DNA of 64,000 bases. Source: Mytilinidion resinicola (lineage: Eukaryota > Ascomycota > Dothideomycetes > Mytilinidiales > Mytilinidiaceae). The stretch spans positions 352,804-416,803 of the forward strand of contig NW_022985463.1 in assembly GCF_010093595.1 (NCBI RefSeq), given 5' to 3'. Positions 1 to 9,237 of the stretch are shown piece after piece; within the stretch, counting starts at the first letter, position 1; the number at the start of each line of letters is the position of its first letter. The position numbers were made by a program, and so were the translations under genes. Under the pieces are notes generated by a model, which worked only from the letters and a program-made list of their open reading frames with translations, did no database searches and was not told the DNA's origin.

Positions 1-93
1 GACGCCTCGGAGTGGCGCAAGATTGCCAAATGGAGCGTCGAGCCTGGTGCGACCCGCGAGCGTGTCATCTGCCGCAAACACAGCTGCTCCTAA
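1..93 (+). CDS. C-terminal end of an unidentified protein (partial)
   Basis: Frame 1 is open from the first base of the window to a TAA at 91-93, giving the last 30 residues of a protein that starts outside the window. The tail is mixed basic/acidic and contains two cysteines near the end (VICRKHSCS). The composition looks like ordinary soluble protein, but 30 residues are too few to recognise a family, and the open frame could be chance. No intron is visible. It would be transcribed towards the repeat-protein gene on the opposite strand. Confidence 0.4.
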   Translation, partial: DASEWRKIAKWSVEPGATRERVICRKHSCS

Positions 94-506
94 GTCTGTG
101 GCCTCACTTGCGAGTGACTCTTGAGACTAGTCAATCTGCAGAGTCCTTCGGTCTACGACTTCGGATGGTTTTCTGCGGGGTTTTCAGCGGCTCTGCTATT
201 TTCTTTGCATTGTGATATTCCCTGCCCGGGCTCTTTCGGTTTCCATCTTTCAATTTGGCGGTTGGACTGAGGATGCATTTTTCCGAGGGCTGGTCTTGAC
301 GAATCCCCCTGTTTTTTTCTCTCATCATGATATCTGCGCTGGTAGAGGCCTGCATTGGGACGGATACTAGTGTGCTGGAGTTTCGGTGTCTGCAGTCAGG
401 GGCTGTATTAGCTTCTGGCTGGATGGGATAAATGGGGGTGCATGGCCGGATAGGGAAGTTACATACTTTTTACCGATACAGGTAAATGTTCACTTTGGTT
501 TCAGGT
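94..506. other. Intergenic, convergent 3' ends
   Basis: This T-rich stretch lies between the end of the first gene (+) and the stop codon of the next gene (-). It would hold both 3' UTRs if the neighbouring calls are right. I see no gene, RNA or repeat in it. Confidence 0.5.
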
Positions 507-1149
507 TCATACTTGGATAGCTGAAATGCTCGCTGAGGCTCCTCGCGAGGTTAAGCTCAAATGCGTATTTGGCCCTGGTGTTGTGAGAAACCGTTCCATT
601 GAGAGCTTCGATTGAGCGTGATGCTGCCGCAAGGTCGAGAATTGGCACCCTTCTCCTGTCACTACACAATCGAATGGACCATTGTAGCCATCTCGGCCTG
701 TGGAATGGAAAGGGCCGTTGTAGCCATCGCGGCCTCTAGAGTGGAAAGGGCTGTTGTATCCATCGCGGCCTCTAGAGTAGAAATGGCCATCGTAATGATC
801 ACGGCCTGTGAGGAGGTAAGTGCCGTTTGATGGAGAAAGAACCATTCCCCGGAGTTCTTCTTCCTGCCTCTGCCACTTCCTCTGTCTTTCTAAAGGGCTG
901 ATCACGGCCCCCAGCTCTTTCGGGTTGCCGTCATCTCTCAAGCAGTACTCTTTGCTCAAGTATCGGACTCTCCCAGCTCTATCGCCTCTCCCATCGAAGG
1001 CTGGCTTGAATCTGTTGATGGTTAGCGTTTGCCAATGAGCTGTAGTGATAGACTTACTCGACAGACTTCGACGTCTCGAGGATTGCTGGCTTTTTCGTGG
1101 CCTTGGACTTTTGTTCAGAGGCCACCGAACGTGGCTTCTTCGTAGGCAT
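507..1149 (-). CDS. Small basic protein with four 12-residue repeats
   Basis: Two-exon model: exon 1 is 1149-1058, a 46-bp intron is 1057-1012 (GTAAGT donor, GCTAAC branch site, CAG acceptor), and exon 2 is 1011-507. The predicted protein has 198 residues. It starts MPTKKPRSVAS, a lysine-rich head. The middle carries an R/Q/E-rich stretch (ERQRKWQRQEEELR), followed by four tandem units of the form GRDGYNxPFHSR. The final ~60 residues are polar and low-complexity. An unspliced frame from 1187 also exists, but the intron signals and the Lys-rich start favour the spliced form. I do not recognise a family. No signal peptide or membrane segment is visible. The basic head could suggest nucleic-acid binding, but that is speculation. 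Confidence 0.55.
672..811. repeat. 36-bp tandem repeat, about 4 copies, coding
   Basis: Four head-to-tail units of 36 bp, in phase with the codons, encode 12-residue units with the core GRDGYN-PFHS. The two central copies are most alike and the outer copies have diverged (GRDHYDGHFYS at the N-terminal end). A period divisible by three inside an open frame is what repeat growth under coding constraint leaves. Confidence 0.8.
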
Positions 1150-1782
1150 TCCGGAAATCGTAATCTGGAGGCTCGAGGAGGGCTCACTTGAGGGAGAAAT
1201 CCACGCTCGTACCATTTTGATGTTTGAGATTCTTGAGATGCTGAGGGCTTTGTTGACTGAAGAGTAGGTTCAATGTTAAATTTTTGAATCTCAAAGCTTT
1301 ACTGATGAAGGGAGTATATTCAATTTAGATGCGAAAGCTAGATATGCTCCTACTCGATCGCGAACCGATATTCTTATACCAACTTACAGTAGATCCACTC
1401 CATCATCCCTCAGCTCCCAGGCTTCCTTCCTCGAGCCTTCCTCGACGTCTAGACCTCAGCATCGGGCTGACTCTCAGCACATCGAGCCCCGGCATCACCA
1501 AAGTGGAGCCCGGGGATCTGACGAACTGCATCATTGCTGAGAGCTTGGCGGCGCGTGGTGGTGCGCAGTCAAGCTGCGGCCTGGGGTGGAGTCCAGAAAG
1601 AGCTGCGTAGAGCTGTGTGAAGAGGTGGAAAGCATCGTGTTTCGGGGTCTAGACCTTTGTTGAAGTATACCGGACGCTCCACGTCACTGGAGGCACGGTG
1701 TGTCAACGCCTGACGTTGAGGCGTCGCGGGTCTGTAATATTGTTGCGCATAGCCCCGCAATGCTGCCAGGGCAGCAGGGACT
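1150..1782. other. Intergenic
   Basis: This stretch lies upstream of the repeat-protein gene (minus strand) and downstream of the GNAT gene (minus strand). It would hold the promoter of the first and the 3' UTR of the second. The part at 1260-1330 is AT-rich. Short open frames on both strands have no recognisable protein character. Confidence 0.5.
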
Positions 1783-2728
1783 TCATGCAGGACAAGCGCC
1801 ACCAATGTCATCGAGGTTTTCCCGGGTCTTTGCACCTGACGCCGGACCCTGAAACGAGCCCTGCGCGCTGCGAGTTTGAATTGGCAGTCGGACGAGACGA
1901 ATCAGAGACATCTCCGTTGCCATTGGCGCGTCTTTTCGTGAAGATGGCCTGCTTGAACCAGAGGGGACGTAAACCATGGCCGCCAAGACCACGCTCTCCA
2001 GCTCTTTCTCGACATTGACGAAGACTGAAGCCACAGAGACAAAACCGAGACGGAGATACAAACGTTCGCCCATGGGACTTGCGAATACCGAGATGGCCAT
2101 GTTCAGGCATTGTGCTAGTTGAATGCCCCAGCCTACGAGCTGGCCGCCCGCGCCCCGGCGCTGGAACTCTGGATGCGTAGCCAGAATCTGGAGCTGGAAA
2201 TGGCTGGCACCGAACTGGCTGTCGAACAACAGCTTCTTCGACGCTGACGTCGTGTCTGTCCAGGCCTGCATCCGTTTACAGTCGCCGTCCCGTCTGCGCT
2301 GCCGGAACGGAGGCCTGTGAAGCACTACCGAACAGTGAGCTCTTGCAACACAACCGCAACTCTCAGATTCACAAACCATTAAGATTCTTTTCAAGCTGGA
2401 TCTGCACGGTCTTCTGCTTGCGGATGTTTTTAATCTCCCAAACCGCAAAGGCGACAGGCTCCCGCGAGTCCTGTGCGGGTCGATGCTCAGCAAGCATCAC
2501 AACCCATCGCTCGTTCTGATCCTCCAAAAACTCTCTATACCGCATCCTTGTGTACTTTCTAGTATCGCTTGGATAGGCCCTCCGGTGAGGGAACCGGTAG
2601 TCCCACTGAGGATCCATGGGCAGCGCAGCGAGGGCGATCTCCAGCATGGCCTCGAGGTCAGCAACGGAGGCGCGTCGCAGCGAGAGTCGCGGTGAGGGCT
2701 GGAAAAGGGCTTTCGCTATGGGGGCCAT
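1783..2728 (-). CDS. GNAT-family N-acetyltransferase
   Basis: Exon 1 is 2728-2373, a 58-bp intron is 2372-2315 (GTGAAT donor, TTCACAG acceptor), and exon 2 is 2314-1783. The product has 295 residues. Residues 12-70 match the usual head of fungal GNAT proteins: an LSLRRASVADLEAM strand-helix start, then the LPMDPQWDYRFPHRRAYP block. Around residues 161-185 lies the acetyl-CoA motif A, LATHPEFQRRGAGGQLV, with the Q/RxxGxG/A pyrophosphate loop. A motif-B-like strand and helix follow (SVFASPMGERLYLRLGF). The family transfers acetyl from acetyl-CoA to an amine; the substrate cannot be read from the sequence. The phase-2 junction restores the frame exactly. The C-terminal ~60 residues beyond the GNAT core are less typical, so the real 3' end may differ slightly. 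Confidence 0.85.
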
Positions 2729-4010
2729 GCTTCGCCGGGCTGATATCGCGATTTCACGACGAGTAATACTTTGCAGGCCCCCAACGCCAGAAGGCAGATT
2801 TATTGTCGCGGTCTGGACCCCCCGCCTGCTGCCAGAACGCACAATGACGCAGTCCATATACGCTGCTGCCGTGGAGTATGGGGTTGCCTCTACCATGGAG
2901 ACAGGGGCGCACCCAGCCAGCAATGAGGCGTCCGGCGACACGAACTGGGTCTAGCTGCGCGGTTCTCAACACCACTGCCGGCTCCTTTTCGCCGACGCGG
3001 CTGTATCTCCTCGCGTGCCTGCCACCGACGCATGAGTGCTGCGTCATTGGCACCACCGTGTCCGCTTGCACATACAAAGCCACGATGGCATTCTCAAATC
3101 TCACCCATGGCCTTTTGCTTGCCCCGTGCATGCCCTGAAATTGCCCGCCTCGCGCAAGGTGGCAGCATACGACCGCCCAGGCTCTGCATCTAACCCGCAG
3201 TACCGACGCCTGCAGCTTTACCGCATGGAACATTCTCAGCATAGGCACCGCTCCGCTGAGACTGGCCGCAATGATGGACGCTGCTCTGCAATCCGGGAGA
3301 GACAGAGGTAGGTAGCCTGGCAGCCTTTCGCCCGAAGTGGTTGCCGATGCGGATGCGGCATGCTGATGTTTTTGCAGCATTCCTCTTCCAGGATGGACTG
3401 GACGACTTTTGTTATGACGCGCTCGACGGGTGGCGGAAGGACCCCTCGCTATACGAGGACTTGCAGCCGGTGCCGGCGGTATGGTCCTCGTTCGACGTGG
3501 GAGGTGGCGTGAACGTGAGTGCTGATGAAAAACAACGGTAAGCGTTTGCCATATGCCTTGCAAATTCAAACAACCAAAACGTACTCTCACGCATGAGTGT
3601 GAAGAAGGAGCTTCGGCATGCTTTTTTTTGCTAATCAAGATGCCAAATAACTGACTTGCTGAAGGCTGGAGCCAATTGCACGCGCCGTAGGACCAGCTAC
3701 ATACAGCCATTTGAAATCTCAAGCAACATCTCCGACCATCACTACCACTTCACCTAATACAGCCAATATCTACCAAGTCGTAGCCAGCCACATATGTGAC
3801 GACAGCTTCGCCTCGTTTGGACTGCAAACATGCGCCGACGTCGCTTCGCCAGAATTATGTTTCCAGTGCATCAGCCATTCATATACGGCTTTAGGCCAAC
3901 AGAGCCAGCATACAATTCATGATAGACGCGAGATTTCAAGTCAACCACCGACGCAACCTTCGGTATCGACAAGGCCTTCCTTTGAGCAGCATCAATTATC
4001 CTACCTCCAT
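2729..4010. other. Intergenic, divergent promoters
   Basis: This stretch separates the GNAT gene (-) from the zinc-cluster regulator (+) and should contain both promoters. The frame of the regulator is open from 3711, but without an ATG until 4011. Long open frames occur on the minus strand here (322 codons at 2754-3722), but their composition is arginine/cysteine/histidine-rich and resembles no family, so I treat them as chance. Confidence 0.45.
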
Positions 4011-6129
4011 ATGTATTCCACGCCATCTTCACCATCTATTGCCATGCCACCTGTGAGCTCCCCTTCAGACGGAGACCATAAATATGCGCAGCCTAGGTCG
4101 TTCAATGCTTCAATCCGGTCCTCGCGGTCCAACGTCTTCTCAAGTGATCAGCTCACATACATGCCGGAAAACGTGCCAGCGACAGAAAGGGTTCCGACGT
4201 CAAGTACTAGTCGTGCATCTTTCTCAACTGAGAAGCCACCAGGCCTACCAAATATATTCGAAAACGCCATCTTCTCCGCTAGAGCGGCAAGCAGTACCCC
4301 GTCGGAAGTGCAATCATCATCCTTTTCAGCCGCCACACCCTCAACGGTAGCCTCGCCAGGAGCTCAACCCCCTGCTAAAGCGAAAAGGAAACGAGACGAT
4401 TACAATTTGGACAATGTGAGTGACTTGCATAACACCTTCCTGGCATTGACCTGACTGTGATTGCAAGAAATGCTCGGAAGTTGCTTTCAAGGACAAGTCA
4501 GGAGCCGTCGCAGCCTACACTCAAGTGTTTGGCACGGCTAGAAACCTGCGACAGGCATACAGCGAGGGCCAGCGCAAAGAGATCGCGCGCACCCGCAAGC
4601 TTGGGGCGTGTGACAGGTGCAAGCGATTCAAAATGAAGGTGAGTGGTGAAACCAGACCTCCTTAGTATCTTCTCCCTACAGATGATGCGCCAGTCTCTAC
4701 CAATAGGTCGTATCATTTTGTTAAAGCACTAGCCGAGAGGATTAGACAGCATTGATCCGGATTTTATTTTGAACTTCATAGCTGATTTGTTCTTGTGTGT
4801 AGTGTCACCGCCCAGACTCTCCATACGAGCTTTGTTTACGATGCGTCATGTCCAGCCCACAGGTGCTGAACATGCCATGCTTCCTTGCCAAACCTGTCGA
4901 GGCTGAGCTCTTCCGTGATAGTAAGTTGTCCAGCGAGCAGAAATACGAGAAACCGAACGCTGACATGGGTCGTAGAGCCCTCTATCATGCATCCCCTCCA
5001 AACACCTCGAAGCGAAGTATACCGCCTCATTGATATCGAAGCTCCACATCATCACTATCTCAAGCTTCAGCTTACCCAGGACATGGGCGTGACACTAGAA
5101 GTAAAGGTCGCCAAATATGAACCTAGACCCAACGAAAAGACATCACACCCATGGAAAGACAGATCCGGAAACCCGAGGGCCTTGCAAATGCCTCCGTACT
5201 GTATTGCAACCATGACGGATGCGCGCCAGCAAATGCTAAACTACATAAACGCCTTCCGGGGCGCGTTCCTTTCCAAATTGCGGATGTCATGTAACGAAAT
5301 CACGGGGAAGATTATCGATGAAGCTCGACGATACGCAGCCTTCAACCCAGTAAGCCACCCTAGCACATTGTCAATATCAAACCTGCTCACATACCACAGA
5401 ACTCCACTGTCCGAAAAGCAATGGACCTCTTCGCCGCCACCCGAATAATTGAACACGACTGGAGGATATGTGGCCGCAACACCTTAGGCATCAACGTCGT
5501 CGAGGACGAAGAGAACCCATGGTTCAACAAGATCCCCGTCACGCCCATCATGGACACCCAGCTCGACCAGATAGTCATCCAGGGCTTCCTCAAACCTCTC
5601 CGCGACCAGCTCCTTCAAGAACTGCAGACGAAAATCTACGAGAGCAGGAGAGAGAACTGGTTCGAGATCTTCCTCACGACCTCTATTCTCCTGACCAATG
5701 CGGAACTGCTCCTCTCACACTCGCGCAAGAATGCGAAGCGGTATGGCGCTAACGTAAGCTCGCTCTTTTCATTGCTCTGCTCGGCTTGATCACAAACTGA
5801 CTGCATGCTCGCAGCGCCGCTACAACTCCCTTGAACGCGCCTACAAGTACTTCCACACCTGTAACCTCCTCATCGCGCACTTCCACTTCGTCTGCGTGGG
5901 GTTTGCTCCCTTGAAGCTCGACTGGACCTCTGCCAACGTCTCGTCAATGGCGGTGCTGGATCTCGACCAGATGGCGTTTATGACACAACTGCAGGATATG
6001 ATTAAGAGGAAGGAGGAGCACGTGTTGGGGCTTCGGAAGAAGCGGGAATATGAGGAGGAGCTGTATTGGTGCCATCAACTGTTCTTTGAGAAGTGGGAAT
6101 GGGAGAAGCCGAGGATTGAGGACGAGTGA
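4011..6129 (+). CDS. C6 zinc-cluster transcription factor
   Basis: Six-exon model: 4011-4415, 4468-4638, 4803-4920, 4976-5349, 5400-5753 and 5815-6129, with five GT-AG introns of 50-164 bp. All phases agree, giving 578 residues. Residues 1-135 are Ser/Pro-rich and end in a basic AKAKRKR patch, a likely nuclear localisation signal. The DNA-binding domain, RTRKLGACDRCKRFKMKC, crosses two introns. Its cysteines are at 183, 186, 193, 203, 206 and 218, so the spacing is Cx2Cx6Cx9Cx2Cx11C. The rest is helical, with conserved-looking stretches such as DEARRYAAFNP and the C-terminal KREYEEELYWCHQLFFE. Proteins of this type bind DNA and regulate transcription; the target genes are unknown. An upstream coding exon is possible because the frame is open before 4011. 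Confidence 0.85.
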
Positions 6130-7006
6130 TGGATGGGGAATTTGGGTGCATTTTCTGCGATTCAGCGGGTTGGTGGGTGTTTGAGGCATTTGGGTTGGGA
6201 AAGGCATTCGATTTTGAGCATGGGCTAGGTGGTCAAGTCAAATTAATATGAACTGGATATCTTAAGTTATTGATTGCACGTTGCCTTTTTCAAGGACATG
6301 CCAAAAACGTGTACAAATAGCACGGATTGGTTGTTCTTTATACGTCTCGCGCGACAAAAAGTAACCCTTTTCCTTTGGTCTGATTCGTGGTATCACGTCA
6401 AAGGCATTGCGAAAGTGGGTGGACATCAAGCGTTCGAACAAACAAGTCTCATCATGACTTGGTTACTGGACCGGCTCCCGTAGATATATCCGTCTTCAAT
6501 GCTTCACTTTTCGGTGCATCTGATTTAGGAGGTCTGGCAATAATATGCCGAAAACAAGTCTCAATCGCACGGACTGGCTCCACTTTATGCTTCTTGAAGG
6601 TGTGGAAATAACCTATTTCCCTAGACCAGATACAGAGCGTCATGCATTTTGCATCTTACTTCCAGTGTAGATTTCGGCTGTGAGCAGATGTTAATAGCTA
6701 GCGACGCAACTGCTGTATATTATTGAATTGGTATTGTTGATGGACAGACTCTTAGTTATACTCCTCGGCGATACACTCTTACACTTTACAGGTATCGCCG
6801 CTATCACGAGCTAAAGTGCGGAGTCGTGAATAACCCCGGATTACCGAGCTACACAACAATGACGTTGGACGCAACCAGCAACTTTATCACGACGACGCCA
6901 TCGCGGCGCCCCGCGTGAAGCTATCACCATGATCCCCCGTGGTTCCTCTTTCATCTTCCAAACACCCTAATTACTCAATCCCACGGTCCTGCAGTCAACC
7001 GCCAAA
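6130..7006. other. Intergenic with a diverged duplicate segment
   Basis: This lies between the stop of the zinc-cluster gene and the start of the carrier gene. It contains the 46-bp duplicated segment described separately, and otherwise only short open frames. The last ~150 bp before 7007 are C/T-rich, as expected of a fungal promoter/5' leader. Confidence 0.5.
6298..6590 (+). repeat. Pair of diverged 46-bp copies with shared coding look
   Basis: Segments 6298-6343 and 6545-6590 align without gaps at 33 of 46 positions by my count. Translated from their ATGs they read MPKTCTNSTDWLFF and MPKTSLNRTDWLHF. Several of the differences are synonymous third-position changes (Pro, Thr, Asp, Leu codons). 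That suggests an old duplication of a coding piece rather than chance, but the rest of the two short open frames does not align. No family is recognised. Confidence 0.4.
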
Positions 7007-8436
7007 ATGACCTACGTCTACAATTCCCAGCTGGTTCGTCCTCTCCCTCCACCGCTTGCCACAACAGAACAAAATACTAATCTGCTCAGGACGCCTTCAC
7101 CCTCTATCACATCCAAGAAGAAGAGTCTCCCTCTCGATCCTCAATCGGCCCCGCCCTCCCCGCCCTCGGCCACGCCCTCTCCGGCGCCGCAGGCACGGCC
7201 ATCTCCAAGCTCCTCATCTACCCCCTCGACCTCGTCATAACACGACTGCAAGTCCAAGCGCAATTCCAGGACCCCTCCACTCCCACCCCTACCTCCGCCG
7301 ACTACACCAGCCTCCTCGATGCCGCCACGAAGATCTACAACAACGAGGGCGGCATCGCCGCCTTCTACAGCGGCGTCGTCCCCGACACCGCCAAGAGCGT
7401 CGCCGACAGCTTCCTCTTCTTCCTCGCCTACAACTACCTCCGCAGCCGCCGGCTCACCAGCCGCGGCAGCGCCCGCACGCTCCCCGCCCTCGACGAAATC
7501 GCCGTCGGCATGCTCGCCGGCGCCTTCTCGAAGCTCTGGACTACGCCCGTGCAGAACATCGTCACGCGCAAGCAGACCGCCGCCATGGTCGCCTCGCAGG
7601 ACCCCATGGCAACCGCCTCCCCGGACCTGAGCCTGAGGGACATCGCGCTGCAGATCCGGCACGAGAAGGGCCTGCAGGGGTTCTGGTCGGGGTATTCGGC
7701 GAGCTTGGTGCTGACACTCAATCCGGCGGTTACGTTTCTGCTGCATAAAATTTTGTTGAGGGCGTTGGTGCCCAGAGCGAGGCGCGAGGATCCGGGCGCG
7801 CGGGTGACGTTCTTGGTCGCGGCGTTGAGTAAGAGTGTGGCGTCGGCGGTCACGTACCCGTTCTCGCTCGCGAAGACGCGGGCGCAGGTGTCGCGGCAGG
7901 CGCCGTCTGAGGCTGTGGGGCAGACGTCTGAGAGCGAGAAAAAGGTGGTTAAGGAGGGGGAGGCGTTAATTGCGGCGAAGGCGAAGAGGGCGAGGCAGAG
8001 GACTGTGTTTAGCACCATCCTTCGAGTCGCGAAGACAGAGGGTGTAGCGGCGCTGTATCATGGTCTAGGGGCGGAGATGCTGAAGGGGTTCTTTTCGCAT
8101 GGGCTGACAATGCTGATGAAGGATCGGATCCATGGGGTCATCGTGAGCTTGTATTATCTGCTGTTGAAGGCTGCGAAGAAGTACCCTGGTCCAGACGAGA
8201 TCCGGGCGATGGCGTCGAGACGGGCGAATGGCGCGTATGAAAGTGGGAAGGAGTTGGCGGGGAATGCGTCGCAGTATGCTGGGGACGTGGTGGCGAATGG
8301 GAGGAGCCAGGCTGGGGAGTTGTTCGAGAAAGGGAGGGAGTTGGCGGGGAGTGCGGCGGAGCAGGCCAAGGGTGTAGTTGAGAAGGGGACCGACGGGGCG
8401 AAGGGGATGATTGGTAGTGGTAAGGAGGAAAAGTGA
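7007..8436 (+). CDS. Peroxisomal-type adenine nucleotide carrier (SLC25 family)
   Basis: Exon 1 (7007-7033) encodes only MTYVYNSQL. A 56-bp intron (7034-7089, GTTCGT donor, ACTAAT branch site) precedes exon 2 (7090-8436). The product has 457 residues. Three SLC25 repeats are visible by their signatures YPLDLVITRLQVQ, TTPVQNIVTRKQT and YPFSLAKTRAQV. The pattern resembles fungal Ant1/PMP47-like carriers, which import ATP into peroxisomes in exchange for AMP to activate fatty acids for beta-oxidation. The C-terminal ~80 residues extend beyond the usual ~320-residue fold. They contain repeated ELAGxAxxxA-type amphipathic units, with GKELAGNASQYAGD and GRELAGSAAEQAKG as the clearest pair. A mitochondrial location cannot be excluded from sequence alone. 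Confidence 0.85.
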
Positions 8437-9237
8437 TGATTGCTGATGACTTCTGCACTGTATTCTATGATGGAGACTGGGTCAATCTTCTGTACATATG
8501 GGTAGGATGTTTGATTGCTGGGAGTTAAAAGCTGCTAGTTTGTGCTTTCATGTTTCTCAGCGCTACTTTCTACGCTGTATACTCTCAAGTTTCAATCATA
8601 TTTGGCAAGAACTTGAAGCAGTTCTACGCACTACACACTGTCGGCTGAATGTCCCAACGAGAGGCGGGGCGAGTTCGATAATTAAACCTTGATCCGTCCA
8701 CTACAAGACGCCAACATTTGAACACATCGAAAGGTAGTAACAAGAGCTAATCCGTGTAATTCGCATTCAATTCTGCCATATCCCTTATCCCATTGCGCAA
8801 GACTGAAGATTTTGGAACATCGTACTGAACTTCGCTGCAGTTCTCATCACTCAAACTCTCCATTGGTTGTATCCTTATCGATAACGGGATACTCAGGCCC
8901 AGAGGCCATTCCAACCCCCCCCCCGGTGCCCCCGCCTAGTTTGACTTGGGCATCTATCCCTCGAATAGCGCGACACTGTGTGTTCCCCTGCTCAGGTACA
9001 CATAGGGGGGCGCGGCATTGAGACTCCTCGAGGCTATAGCCTCACTTAGCCTCTCTTAGGTAGGTAGCTAGCAGGTAGGTTGCATCCTCGACTCCGCACC
9101 GCCACTCCATAGTGGCTTAGCCCGTGGGGGCCATTTTTACATCGTGGACACGGTACATAGCCGCTGAAGCGCGCTCTGAGGGCTCTGGTGCAATGCTGTC
9201 TCAAACTTCAATACGCCCCTGATGAAGGCCGTTCCCA
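8437..9237. other. Intergenic
   Basis: This holds the 3' UTR of the carrier gene and the promoter of the STAND gene. A C-homopolymer run occurs near 8917-8925, and GTAGGTAGGT-like short repeats near 9057-9080. No gene or RNA is supported. Confidence 0.5.

Noticed and set aside
2754..3722. 322-codon open frame on the minus strand
   Set aside because: The composition is rich in Arg, Cys, His and Ser without motifs, it lies in a divergent promoter region and no splice signals improve it. Likely chance in GC-rich DNA.
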